64,000 bases of DNA from Cubamyces lactineus (lineage: Eukaryota > Basidiomycota > Agaricomycetes > Polyporales > Polyporaceae): contig JACDTU010000009.1 in assembly GCA_022376465.1 (NCBI GenBank), forward strand, positions 310,001-374,000. Reading direction: 5' to 3'. Below, piece by piece: positions 52,846-64,000 of this stretch; the first letter of the stretch is position 1; each line of letters opens with the position of its first letter. Below the pieces are notes generated by a model, which was not told the origin of the DNA, ran no database searches, and saw nothing but the letters and a program-made list of their open reading frames with translations. The position numbers and the translations under genes were made by a program.

Positions 52846-54003
52846 ATGGCAAGCGGAAGCCAGCGGCAACCCCAGCCGATGTACAGGGACCACGACGGCT
52901 TCACCGAGCGCGTCCTGCTCAAGCTGTCCGGCGCGGTGCCCCCCGCGAAATGCAACCTGCACCTGGTCGCGAACCACCCCGAGAATGCGTCCCGCGAGGA
53001 CCTGCGCGAGCTGAGGGACGCGGTACAGAGGCGACAACTTGCCGAGGACGTCATGCACCTTGGGGGCACGTACTTTCCGGGGTACGTATGTACTGCGTCC
53101 AACCAAGCTCTGCCTGCGCGCGCGTGTGTTGACGAGGACTTTGTGCTGCTAGGTTGGACGCGATAAAGAAGGCTAACGAGACGCAGGAAACGTCGGCGAC
53201 GTTGAAGGAGCGTATCAAGGACGCGCAGAAGCGACACATTGACAACGTCCGCACGATGTATGAGTGGCAAGCGCAAGACTACTACGACGAAATGGTCGAC
53301 CTGGCCCGATCCAAACCAGGGATCACTGATTCAGGCGTAGAGGTATGACTGCTGTGCTCCGATGGACCGAGCCACGGCGACGAACCCGACTGGCGAAGGA
53401 GAAAGTGACTTACGATCCACGCGACACTTTTACAGGGGTTCTACAAAGCCGCCCGGACGGACTTCGACATCACATCGACGTTCGACGACAACCTGGACAA
53501 GCTGAACCATGCGTATCTAACCGGACTCATGCCGCTAATCAAAGAGAGGAACATACATAGGCAGCGTGAAGAAGCGGAACAGCGGCGACGCGACCAACAG
53601 TTCCCTGGGAGCATTCAAGACTTCCACGCTATTAGCAACAAAGACGTCCAGGTAAGGGTCCTCGTGCACACCCCTAGTATCGCGAAAATGGCTGACAACA
53701 GAGTATTGACGCTTCTCCTACAGATACGCATAGCGACCTTCTTGACGTCAGACGAAACGACGCGAGAGCGTATGATGGACAAGTTCAAGTGGGCTTGGCT
53801 TCATGTCGCACCGCTCGTGAACGAATTCAAGAAGACTGTGAGTATCACCCTCGTCTAACGCGCCCGCAGGGAATGACCTCTGACACCAACTACCACGACA
53901 ACAGGAGTCTTTCAGGCAAGAATGCCAAGACCTTCTCCGCAATATCGAGGTCCGGGACCCTCGAAAGGCGAGAAAGGAGTCGCAGAATGCGGTTCCTACG
54001 TGA
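52846..54003 (+). CDS. Conserved-looking hypothetical protein (284 aa), unrecognised
   Basis: Exons 52846-53081, 53153-53342, 53436-53651, 53724-53837 and 53905-54003 total 855 nt, an exact multiple of three, with TGA at 54001. The protein is mostly helical and charged, with possible coiled coils: REDLRELRDAVQRRQLAEDV, TSATLKERIKDAQKRHIDNV, RQREEAEQRRRDQQ and ETTRERMMDKFKWAWLHVAP. No signal peptide, membrane span or enzyme motif is seen. Consistent splice sites with in-frame joins support a real gene. I do not recognise the family. It is divergent from CWC27 and convergent with the VPS9-domain gene. Confidence 0.72.
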
Positions 54004-54347
54004 CCACTGCTGCTCACACGCGTCTCTTTCTTTGCATCCACAGTAGCCCCATTGATCGCAGCGTTTGTATCGATACCCACCTTTCCTTGTAGCATACCGA
54101 CCCCGACACGTTGGCAAGACATGCCGTACATATTTGCACGGACGGTCCGTCCGGATCACAGATACAGCGGCATCACGAAGCGTCGCGACCGTATTGCGGG
54201 GTCACTTGTGGTCAGACTTCCTTCATCATCCTAAATCACAGCCGTGTTCAACGCAGAGGTATACATGCATGTCTACAAATTGCGTCACGACAGTCCGGCC
54301 CAACCATATTCACAGCAGCGCAAGTATGCCTACACCCTGTCATCATA
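54004..54347. other. Intergenic, convergent 3' ends
   Basis: About 340 bp between the 284-aa gene and the VPS9-domain gene. No gene is supported. Confidence 0.5.
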
Positions 54348-57300
54348 TCATTCCTCATGGAAACCACCCATGGCTTTGAGAGCCTCTGCGAGACGCTTGT
54401 ACTCCCGTAATAGCTCGCCCACTTCAGAGACCTTGATGTCATCCTCCGTGCATGTCAGGAAACGTTTGTTAGGAGGCGAGACCCGGATTGCGATAGGAGA
54501 CTGCGGTCGTGAGGAGACCGGCGACTCGACCAGCTTCGAGGCCCCCGGTGCAAGTGGCGGCACCATCAATGACGAGCGACGAGAGGCCGGCGGTGACATC
54601 TGCTCAAATCATATGTTAGTTTCTGCCGTGAACCAGAAAAGTCATGAAGACATGACTACCTTTGGCTGATCACCAGGCGCAGACTGCGACAATCTCGACA
54701 GTCCGGGGACACTCGCCAGGCGGTCGGCAAGACTCTTCCTCCCGCTCGCAGAAGCCGCTTTCCGCCTCCGCGCCTGCCTGCTCCGCTGGCTCATCATGCT
54801 CTCGAAGCTGCGAATGCTCCTCGTATCATGCCCTTCCTCCTCCTCTTCATCATCTTCCTCATCGTCCTCTTCCTCGTCATCTTCACTCGTCTCCGAAGGA
54901 GTCCCGTCCTCTGGGAGCATCGAGCGACTCGAGCCCGGGCGCGATGGCACATCGATCATCTGCTGCCCGGCCTCTTCGGTCTGAGACGACTTCGCCCGCC
55001 CAGGCAAGGACGCGGCAATGCTCGCGATCGAGAAATGCGTGTCGCGCCGCAGGAGACCGAACCGCGGCTGCGTGATGTTCCAAGGCGCGGCGCCCTGGTC
55101 AGCGTCAACTGCCGGCGTCGCCACGCCATCCGCGTGAGCGTCCGATGTCTGCCCCGGGAGCAGTGCACGCAGTACGCCAAAGGACGTGTCGACGACGCCA
55201 GTCAGCACTTTGTTCGCTGAGCCGGCCAGTGCGTCCACTTGCTGCTCGACGCGGCCGCGTAGACTGGCCTGGGGCACGCGTGGCGAGCCTGCTTCGGAGC
55301 CGGCGCGGTTGATGGGGATAGGCGTGAGTTCAGCGGTGCTGGTGGTGGAGGCAGACATCAGTGTTGGTCAACAAGGTTTGGGCACGGCGGTGAAGAAGGG
55401 GAGAGAAGTGGCTCGCGGACGGAGCGAGGCCTGACCCCTGCCACGCGCGAAGCCACGAATAACGACAAAGCGCAAGCGAGTGGGAATAAGATGGCACAGC
55501 AAAAGCGGAAAAGCGATATTCAAATCTGAGCGCACAAGCGCGAGCACGTACCTAATCACCATCTTCTCGCTCTCCCCAAGGCCCAACGCGGCCAAGTCGA
55601 CGTTCTCGAGGAACTCGGCGACAGCCATGAGGTTGACGAGGCAGTAGCCCTCTTCGCCGCCCGCAGCGCGTTCGCGCCGGTAGCGCTGCGTATAGAGCAG
55701 GTGCGAGACCAGATGCGGTGGGTTTGCTTTGACCACCGCGAATATCATCAAGGGTAGGATAATGTCCCCTGAAACGGGAGTCGGGGTGGCCACCGGGGAC
55801 AGCGGGCGCGACGGCGCTGTCTCCGGCGGTGGGGAGACCGTCAGCACTGGTGATTGGGAGCGTATGGAGTCAGAGTTCGCTGAGGCACCATCAGGAGTGA
55901 GTAGCGCAGGGTTGTCGCTGGCGCTCATGGGCTTCAGTTCGGCAGCAAGGGTCCCACTGTCGGAGGATACAACGACTGCAGGAGGAGGGGAGACGGCCCT
56001 GTCGTCGTCTTCGTCTTCAGGTCCCTTATGCCGATTGAACGAGCTGGCAAGAGGCGTTTTCTCGTCTATCATCTCATCCTCTGCCTTCAGTCTGAGAGGT
56101 GGCAGCTTTGATAGACCATCTAACGTCTCGTTCAGCGCCGCGTACTACTATGTATGTTGCTAGAGAGTATACGCACCGACGAGGATCTTGTGCACAGAAA
56201 TCAACACAGCTGCCTTGTCAGCAGGCGCGCGACACACGGAGTCTAACTGCACGAGGGCTAGCGGCACTCTGAGGTGAGCAGCTGGAACTTCACCAAGAGT
56301 AAATTCACTTACTCTGCCCACAGGCTTTGACAAGAGCGTCGACTTCCTTGGTAGCCCGACCTACTTCGACGCCCAAATGACCTAGTCCGAGATCGAGCAG
56401 GTTCACTGCAGCAATGCGACTAGATAGCGCTTCATCGTGAGAGACGTCGTCTGAGCCTGGAGGTAAGAACAGTCTACAACGTAAAGCCTATGGTGAGTGT
56501 GGTGTCTTCCAGATACGACCGAAGACACCGACCTGTCGTAGAAGAGCGAGCAAACAGCTCTTTCGACCGCGTCCATGACGCGATTCACATGCAACGTCTT
56601 GGGGTCGTCCCGCTCTTCGTCGGTGTTACCCTCCCTCTGCTCATGCTGATCGTCTTCGCCCTTCTCACCCTCCTTGTCCTCCTTGTCCTTCTCGCTCTCT
56701 CCGTCGCTCCCGCTACCAACCTTCGCCTGTCTGCGGCGCCACCGCCTTCCCTTCTGCGCCTCTTTTGCCGTATCCTCCGCATATCGCTTGCTGACCTCCT
56801 CTTCGAGGTCGTACCAAAACTGTTGTATCCTATGGGCTACCTCCTCAATACTACCACCTTCTACCCCAGCAGTGATGTCATCCGCAACTTCCCACGAAGA
56901 GCTGTCCGAACCTTTGCGAGCTGGACTCGAGGTGGGTCCCAGACCGCTCACACGCCTTGCTCCTGTACTTGCAGTCGCAGGTGTAGTCTTTGGGGAGACT
57001 GCTGTGACGGGCGCTAGCCATTGGCACCATTCGGCCACCTTCTCCCTAGCCCAGGATGGGACGCCATCTGCAGTCAGGGCGTCTTCAATCTCTCCTCTCA
57101 GAGCGGAAGCTATTCCTGCCAAGATCTGTGCGCGCTGTATGCGGCCGCTGATGATGTACGCAGGGATATCATGCGGGACGGAGTGCTCTGCCGCAGGCGT
57201 AGCAGCTGCAGCAGAAGCGCTCCCTGGCGAGGTGGACAGCCCGGAAGACGCGGACGGTGAATCCGCGGGCAGCGGTAGTGGACCTGTGGACGGGCTCGCA

Positions 57301-58466
57301 GGGGGCGTCGGCGTGCTCGTAGTCGCCCGACCAAAGAGGGAAGCGAATGGATTGGACAGACGCGCCGCGGCCCCGGAGCCGCTGCTCTGCTGCGACGCGA
57401 ACGCCTGCCGTGCCCCTGGTCGCGGTGGGAGCGGCGGGCCTTTCGCGTGAGCCGAGGGACGCGGGGGGAGGGGCAGGCTCGCGGTGTGCGTGTGGACGGC
57501 GAAGGAGGGATACGGTGGCGCGTTGCGTATGATGTGGCTGTGGTGATGACCATGGATAGGTGTTGACGGAGAAGATGATGAGGAGAGCGGACGTGGTAGG
57601 GGCGCGAGGGCCGCATATGCAGACGCACGCGTCGATGGATTGAGCAGCGCTTGGAAGGGTTTCGAGGCCGGAGACAAGGTCGACCGGAAGACCAGCACCT
57701 TCCTGTTCAGGGGGCCAACAAAGTAAAAGGAAACGCGGTGCGCAAGTTAGCACGGTTCACGGGCAAGCATCTGATTTCATACTCGATTATTGATCCGCGC
57801 AGCCCAGACAGTGTCGTCATGCTCGTTGTTCGGGAGGATGCGCTGCCGTCGCAGAACGCGACATGGTCCTTGATGAAGTCAGGCGTGATGGGCAGGTTGG
57901 ACGGGTGTGGTTCCCGGGGCAGCAGAAGCGTAGCCTGGAAAGCAACGCCGTGCAGCCAGTACGTCAGTCTCGGCTCGATATTACGACAAGGATATCATGG
58001 TGCGGGAGGGACGGACCTTGCCATCCACGACGGCATTCCACAATTCATTCCATTCTGGGTTGCGCTCAGCCTCTAGAGCGAACCTCTCCAAGATGAGCCA
58101 ACCGGTGCTCGCGGCGTCCAGCCCCTCCTTCTGCGCCGCAGCTTTGAGGTTCATGAGCTGGAGTCTATTTGCTGCGTCAGGGTCGGGAGGCGCGGCAGGG
58201 TGCATCGACGCCCCCGTGGTAGTCGTAGTCGTAGCCGGGGACGGTGCCCCTCGCTGTCGTGGTGTATACGGCACATATCGTGGTGCCGGTGCGGCATCGG
58301 TGGAGGTCGAAGCCGGTGTAGTGGATGGGGAGGTAGAAGGAGAGGCCCCAGGCGGAGGCGATAGGAGAGGATGCGCAGTCAAGCTCTCATGCGAGGTATT
58401 GCGCTGTATGTTCAAGCCAGAGCGGCCGATGGAACCTGCAGGGAACAGACCGTCGCGTCTGGCCAT
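54348..58466 (-). CDS. VPS9-domain protein, probable Rab5-type guanine nucleotide exchange factor
   Basis: Minus strand, ATG at 58466 (MARRDGLFPAGSIGRSGLNI), last stop at 54350-54348. The N-terminal exons are Ser/Pro-rich, followed by a helical segment (ERNPEWNELWNAVVDGK). A long exon (about 57700-56450) is disordered, then helical (EEVAHRIQQFWYDLEEEVSK, RVMDAVERAVCSLFYDR), as in the helical bundle before VPS9 domains. The VPS9 core lies near 55770-55540: SGDIILPLMIFAVVKANPPH, LVSHLLYTQRY, GYCLVNLMAVAEFLENVDL. An acidic Asp/Glu run (55 to 54.8 kb) and a coiled-coil tail (GELLREYKRLAEALKAMGGF) end the protein. VPS9 domains activate Rab5/Vps21 on endosomes. Exon joins are approximate, notably near 57.75 kb. 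Confidence 0.82.
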
Positions 58467-60647
58467 TGTGACGATGCCCTCAAGTCTTCAGTACAGCTAA
58501 CGAGTGAAAACCGCTTCTATGCCTCTTGTCAGGGCGCTACTTGGCCGTAGAATACGTCAGGGTAGCTTCAATCTATTGGGTATTGGAAGACGTCTGTGTC
58601 TCGATTGTCAATCTGACGCTGTGAATGTCCAGATGAGAAAGGCAGAGCATCCATTCATGCACTAACCTGGCTTCGTATGCACACCAGGATTGCGAGAAGA
58701 CGTCTAGATGCATCCACGGAAAGTCAGCAATCGCCAATGCTGCAGGTGGCCACAATCCGGATACAGTGTGATCCGTTCTGCGTCTGTGAAAGTGAAGGAA
58801 GGGGTTATTCTTCAATCGCCGTATAGTACAAGGACCGCCTCTGCTTCGATGTCAATGGCACGTACGCAGAGCTGTACGTGTTGACACAGGCATAGGTTCG
58901 AGGCCGACTAGCACCGCGTGCTCCTTCACAGACCGACATGGAAAACGGTATGCTTCTAGCCCGCCCCTGCGCGCTGGATAGAACGCGCGTAGACGCATGA
59001 AAGAGTGCCGGACAGACGCATCCGTAATGAAGATGCGGAGTACTTCCCGGAAACCCGGGAGCAAAAGGAGTCGGACGCAGCCACTCACCCAAGCTTCCCA
59101 GTTCGTGCGTAATTGAGCCTCTGCCAGTCCTACGCGGCCAGTCTAAGAAGCTGATGTGACCGCCTCAAATTGTTGGGAGGCAATGTTGGCGTAATGGTGG
59201 AGTACTAGCGAGTGTGTGCGATGGATGGAATGGGTCGGGAGAACGCCTTGCTCTGTCTGTCTGATGACGGCCACGGCCGAATGATGTCGGAGTCTAAGAG
59301 TGTTGGCGTCGAGTCCGTGCGATAGATGCAATAGAGAGTGATGAAAGCTGCCACCAGTCGGTGTCGTGTAGAGTCAAGCCGCCCGAGCACGACGATATGC
59401 AGAGCGGAGCAGAGCAAGAAGACTGTAAAGCGAGGATAGGACCAAGTTGTGGCACGGCGCGTTGCCACAACACATGCACCGACGTCCAGCCCGTGATCAG
59501 ACGCCCGTAGATGGCGGGGGCGCGGGAAAATGTCATCGGGCGCATCAAATCGCCCCTTTAGGAAAGCCAATTCAACGCGCCACGAAAGCGCCCATAAACA
59601 ACCTGAACGTTCCGTTCCACTTGACCACCACCCGATCAATTGTGAGCTGAACGTCCGAGGACTCACCTTAGCTCGCATGCTCGCACTTGAACATACGATA
59701 CGAACCCACGCTCATTCTCCGACGAATGCTCGGAGTCCAGTGGCAATCGGACCTCGTGGCGAGATGGCGCCGAGCCTCGAAAGCCCAACGCGCCAGAAAA
59801 GCCCCGCGGAAATCGTCAAAACTCTTCTAGCGCACTAGGACCACCGTGCGGGCGGGACCTTCCCCGCAATGCCAGGCATGCCTAAACGTTCTGAACGCTC
59901 GTCCAGGGCTCGACGCAGTCACAAGGCAGCGATCGTATAGGGATAGCTCGGCGACAAGGCGCGCAAGGCGCGCGCGCGTTTGCCATGCCCGATGTGTCGG
60001 CGGAGAGGAGTCGGTCGCAAGGCTCGGACTGGGGCTGAGACACCGATTCAGACTGGGGCTCCTAGTGCTTACTTCTTTCTACGTATACGTGGCCCGAGCT
60101 TGTGACGACACGAACTAAACTCATGGTCTCCGTCGGAGGTGGCTTGCACTGCGCACGGTAGCAGCGGCTGCCGTCACATCCACCTCGTATTCGCTCGATC
60201 TCAGAATCACGACGTAGCGACGCGCCGGCTTTGAGAACGTTGCCGCGGGTTATCAGAATGATGCATTTTCATACTCGTGCGTTGCGTTAAGTACTTGCGT
60301 AGTCCAGTACAATGCATATAGGCGCTGAAAGATATTGATCTATCGTCCAAGCCGTTGACACGGCGGACGACAGACCGCAATGCCACAGCCATTGTTGTAA
60401 CGACATGAGCCGAATATACTGCATGCGCAAGTATCGGCGCGCCAGGCCATTATCATCGTACACTGGTGCAGCCAGTGCGCAGGAGTATACAGACACCTCA
60501 TGAGCATATCGAGACGGGGCAGTGCAGTAGCTGTTACTACACGTTGTCCGTGTCCTGGTACACAAGCTCCAGCAAGGCCTGCTCGTCAGCAAGGGATCAT
60601 CAGTATAGTGATGAGCGCACCCTCGTCTAAGAGATCACATACACTCT
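58467..60647. other. Intergenic region, no supported gene
   Basis: About 2.2 kb. Short frames on both strands (up to about 157 codons near 59205-59678 minus) show no recognisable domain or consistent splicing. The first few hundred bases presumably hold the promoter of the VPS9-domain gene. Confidence 0.45.
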
Positions 60648-61559
60648 TCAGTGCAAAGCATCGCCGAGGAGGCCATACATCGCGCGATTCCCGTACACCT
60701 CAGCGTCGTACACCCTCGACGTGACTGTTTCGTTGAGGAACGCGCCCCACTGATTGCCCCGGAGGAGAGCCACTATGCTGACCTCCCAGTACTCAGGAAG
60801 CCACGCCGCCGCTTCCCAGTCGAAAATGCCGCATATATGTCCGTCCTCGCCGACCATGATGTTGTGCATCTGCAGATCCCCGTGTGTAAACACGATGGCA
60901 TGAGGAGGAAGAGCGAAGAATGCTTCGATCGCGTCGGCGTGGCCTGGATCATTTTGCCTCACGCGGGAAAGGCCCCCAAGCCTACCGATGGAGTCGTAGA
61001 AGGCGGCTTCGTCCATGAAAGGCGGTAGCGGTGCCCAGGGAATCAGTGGGCCGTATATGCCACCCCCATCGACGCCACAAACGGCATCGTCCCATGGGCT
61101 CGCAAAACGACGCATCGAAGCGAGGATTGCGATGAGGTCTTTGCGTATCACATCGAGGTCGATCTCGTCAGGTTCAAACCTGTCCAGCTCAGTCCCGGGC
61201 AGTCGCGTCATGAGAATGGACGGCATAGCGTATTCGTCGTGGTAATCCGCTGGCGGTTCCCCATAGGATATGAACCTGGGTGCGGGGACACCCATGGATC
61301 GCGCTAGGTTCATGGCGAGGCCTTCCTGTTCGCGCACGCGGGGGCCACATTTGAGGACAAAGCCAAACGGAAGTATGCATGCCTGGGGGTCTGACGTGAT
61401 GCCGCGAAATTGGCAGTAATACGCCGACAATGGCTTCAGTAGCTTCTCGTGAATGTAGAAGCATATCTTCCTTCTGAGGGGAGAAGATAGTCGTCCGAGA
61501 GGAGGACACGGCAGCCGAGGACCTTGCAAATCAGGGAATCGTGGAATGGACGGGGCCAT
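60648..61559 (-). CDS. Aminoglycoside phosphotransferase (APH)-family protein
   Basis: Single-exon gene of 303 aa, ATG at 61559-61557 (MAPSIPRFPDLQGPRLPCPP). It has the APH/choline-kinase fold signature: the catalytic loop FTHGDLQMHNIMV (HGDxxxxN, about residues 224-236) and the metal-binding FDWEAAAWLPEYWEV (DWE, about 244-258). The nucleotide-binding N-lobe is short but shows EQEGLAMNLARSMGVPAPRF and the hinge-like SILMTRLPGTELDRF. Such proteins phosphorylate small hydroxylated substrates in the cytosol. They are expanded in fungi with mostly unknown substrates, so aminoglycoside resistance should not be assumed. Confidence 0.88.
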   Translation of the reverse strand: MAPSIPRFPDLQGPRLPCPPLGRLSSPLRRKICFYIHEKLLKPLSAYYCQFRGITSDPQACILPFGFVLKCGPRVREQEGLAMNLARSMGVPAPRFISYGEPPADYHDEYAMPSILMTRLPGTELDRFEPDEIDLDVIRKDLIAILASMRRFASPWDDAVCGVDGGGIYGPLIPWAPLPPFMDEAAFYDSIGRLGGLSRVRQNDPGHADAIEAFFALPPHAIVFTHGDLQMHNIMVGEDGHICGIFDWEAAAWLPEYWEVSIVALLRGNQWGAFLNETVTSRVYDAEVYGNRAMYGLLGDALH

Positions 61560-64000
61560 ACAGTTGCGCTAACAGACGTGGGGAGCGGTGAAAGGGGAAA
61601 AGGGTCAGTGGACTTTGTGTTGAACCTGGGCGGATAATAAACCCATGATATCGTTCACGATCAGTCAATTGGTCGGAGTTCAAAAGTAACTTGTAGTAGT
61701 AATATTCGAGCTGCAGCAGCCAGTCGTCCGAGATTATACTCAATATATGGTCGCTGTTATACCCGGTGCTCTCGCTCTGTATGGCATTCAAGAAGACCGC
61801 CGCCGCCGCCGTATGAGAGCAAGTTCAGAAAAGACCTAAAGCTACGAAACCGGCTGTAAATCACACTTGGAATATTGCTTACGTTCATGATAGCGGCCGG
61901 CCCTACTTACAGACCCGAACGGGAGGCAGTACGCAACGGTAATACATGTATATACATCTGTATTCTGAAGTACAGCTCACCGAAATTCACCGGACGCGTC
62001 GCAGGCCTGACGAGTTGCCACGCGTATCGTGCAGGGGTCCGCTCGTAGGCCGCGGTCCAGCCTCCGCCATCGCCGTCATATTCTAAGCGAATTCCGAAGG
62101 AGGGCGGGATGCTGCTATTCCAGGCCAAGGGCCGCTTGCTGCGCCCGCCTCGTGTCCCCCCACAAGTCACAACCGAGCCACTTCACGAATTCGCGCACGT
62201 CGCGCCGCAACCTGCAGGCACGCCTCGCCTGCAAGACCATACCCGACTGGCGGCGGTGGCAGACCGCGCCACAGCGGCACGCCTCACCACACTCATGACT
62301 TACGCGACGCGACGCGATACGTGGCGGTAAGCCCGTCCAGCGGGGGTGCGCGACGACGCCTGCCGCCTGCGGACCTCGACGTGCAGGTGTATGAACGCCG
62401 TCGTCGTCGTGAAGGGTTACCGTGGTGGTTACGCGTCGCGCGTTACGCCGCGGTCATTGGCGGAACGCGACAGGGTCCACTCGAGCCCCGACCCGCGCGC
62501 ACCGGAGGGTACAGTAGGCTGACACTTTGGGGCGGGATTAAGTAGGGCTTCTAGTCTAGTCGACGGGTCGACGGTCGGACTTGAATCCTTAGCTGGGCGC
62601 GCGCCGAGGACGGGTCGGAGGAGGTGCGCGGGACGCGTGGCAGACGCGCGGTGGTGGTAGTGATCGTGTCCGATGTCGTCCCATTGTCAATGTCCGCTCG
62701 CTCGCCGGCAACTTAGACTAGATCTGTAATAGGAAGATTGGCCATCCCACTTTGGGGGGAAGTTGCAACAGGACATCGGATGATATCGATGGTCAGTACA
62801 GCATTGTTCGGTCTTGGGAGGGGAGTTCAGACTTCGAAACAAGACGGGCGGGCGTTCGGGCGTACCGGTGAGCGAGCGAGCTATGCATTGCATTGGCTGC
62901 AGCGAGTGGTTTGAGCCACTGAACTAACCTGTCGATAGGAAAGTTCATCTTCAAGCTTCACTAAGGCGCGCAAGGCGCATGTATTTGCAAGATCCGCCGT
63001 GGTGCGCCGCGATCTCGCAACTGTCCCGACAAGGATTAGCACTGACTCAGGACACAGGTGGCCTGTGTGTTCTTGATGATACACTTTGCGACAACGCCGG
63101 GCTCCCGGCTTGGCTTTGCGCGGGCGCACATTGACAATTGATATAGGTTGATATCCAATACCGTTTGACACGTACGGTGCTTATTTCTAAAGGCTAGAGT
63201 GCGAGCGCGATTTCCTCGGGCTCGGGATGATGGTGCGCCGGCTTTCAGGAGATGTCGCATCGTCGCATCGTCAAGCACTCACCGACATTATTGCAAACAG
63301 CCTGAGGATCCGCGAATGAGGAGACGAGTTCCGCCGGCAACAAGACTGCGGTATCAACGCGATGGCATGGGGGATCCCGCAAACGTGGCCAGCTAACAAC
63401 GTCAACCCTCGAAAGTCCGGCAACACAGCAAACACGCATTCCCCAGCAGCACACGCATATGCGCGCGTAAGCAGGAGAAAGCCCGCAAACGCTCGTCGCG
63501 TCATGCGCAGACAATGGCATGGACGCACGCACGTATGTCGGGAGGCGGAAAGTCAGCAGTCGCGCTCGTCACCATGGTTATCCAGGGATATGCACGCCAT
63601 CCGTACGTACGTACGTGCTTACCACACCCAACACGCTGCTACCGTTCGACTTCCAAGCACTCCAACTCACTTACTCACTAAAACGTCCGCGGCTCTGCAC
63701 CCGACGCGACGTCAGCTGCGCAGCGCGAACTGCTACTACGCACCAGTCTTGCACTCGTAATCCAAAGCGTGTCGTGACTTATGAACGAGCAGGGAAGGTC
63801 AATTTGTGGTTATGGATCAGCGTCGATGATGCTCACCAATCTGCTATCGCAGCGCGCTGCGGCGAGAACTCGTCCGAGGACCGAACCCGCCGAACGCCTG
63901 CCCCCTGACAAACCCTGCCTCTCAGCACTAAGCACTTCCGCCGCGCGTCGAGACGCGCTCGTGACGCGTCCAGTCTATGTGGCCCTGGCAAGCGCGCAGC
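61560..64000. other. Intergenic region, no supported gene
   Basis: About 2.4 kb to the window edge. A plus-strand open stretch at 62109-62545 is Arg/Pro-rich and GC-driven, and frames near 63360-63900 are short. None shows a recognisable motif. A GTACGTACGTACGTGC repeat lies near 63602-63617. Confidence 0.4.

Noticed and set aside
58467..60647. Minus-strand frames of up to about 157 codons
   Set aside because: No domain, no splice-consistent extension, and overlapping frames of similar length on both strands.
60648..61559. Antibiotic-resistance aminoglycoside phosphotransferase
   Set aside because: The fold signature is present, but the family is large and functionally mixed in fungi, so only the family is called.
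62109..62545. Possible small plus-strand gene(s)
   Set aside because: Arg/Pro-rich composition typical of GC-rich non-coding frames, with no motif and no splice pattern joining the two short frames.
1..64000. CRISPR array, bacterial operon or plasmid origin
   Set aside because: No direct-repeat/spacer pattern; genes have spliceosomal introns and fungal families throughout.

Overview
This is basidiomycete (Agaricomycete-like) nuclear DNA. Genes are cut by many introns of about 50-70 bp with GT/AG ends. Two transposase families typical of Agaricomycetes are present (Plavaka and KDZ), with HET-domain genes and conserved fungal housekeeping genes. There is no rRNA, canonical tRNA or CRISPR array.

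Layout. 1-2022: 3' part of a Zds1-C-like gene. 3479-42780: one HET-domain gene split by a four-layer nest of insertions. (i) A Plavaka (CACTA-like) element, 4293-41362, sits in the HET gene with a 12-bp terminal inverted repeat and a TT duplication; it carries a DUF6532-type gene and a divergent Plavaka transposase. (ii) That transposase gene is split by a 30.7-kb element, 9688-40395, with a 9-bp duplication (GGATTTCAG), diverged inverted ends of about 360 bp, a KDZ transposase with a CxC2 zinc cluster, four co-oriented cargo genes of unknown function, and a small gene family near both ends. (iii) That element is interrupted by an 8.9-kb Ty3/gypsy chromodomain retrotransposon, 29957-38876, with LTRs identical by eye and a CATAT duplication. 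Removing each layer with one duplication copy restores the reading frame of the layer below, which supports the nesting.

The retrotransposon is on the minus strand and looks intact. It shows Tf1-like self-priming complementarity, a 1,076-nt leader with no AUG in any frame that nevertheless holds a 290-codon methionine-free ORF, an ATGA overlap into gag, a GGGTTTT frameshift site with hairpin before pol, and an extra 431-codon 3' ORF.

Right flank, 43390-64000: a decayed HET paralogue, an NTF2-like domain gene, thymidylate kinase (CDC8), the spliceosomal cyclophilin CWC27, an unrecognised 284-aa gene, a VPS9-domain Rab GEF and an APH-type phosphotransferase. These are compact and partly divergent or convergent, and look like ordinary host chromosome.

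The most novel object is the 21.8-kb (empty length) KDZ-type cargo element: transposase reading left, cargo reading right, the same small gene near each end facing outward, and tRNA-like Pol III modules inside both terminal repeats. Its cargo functions cannot be read from sequence.
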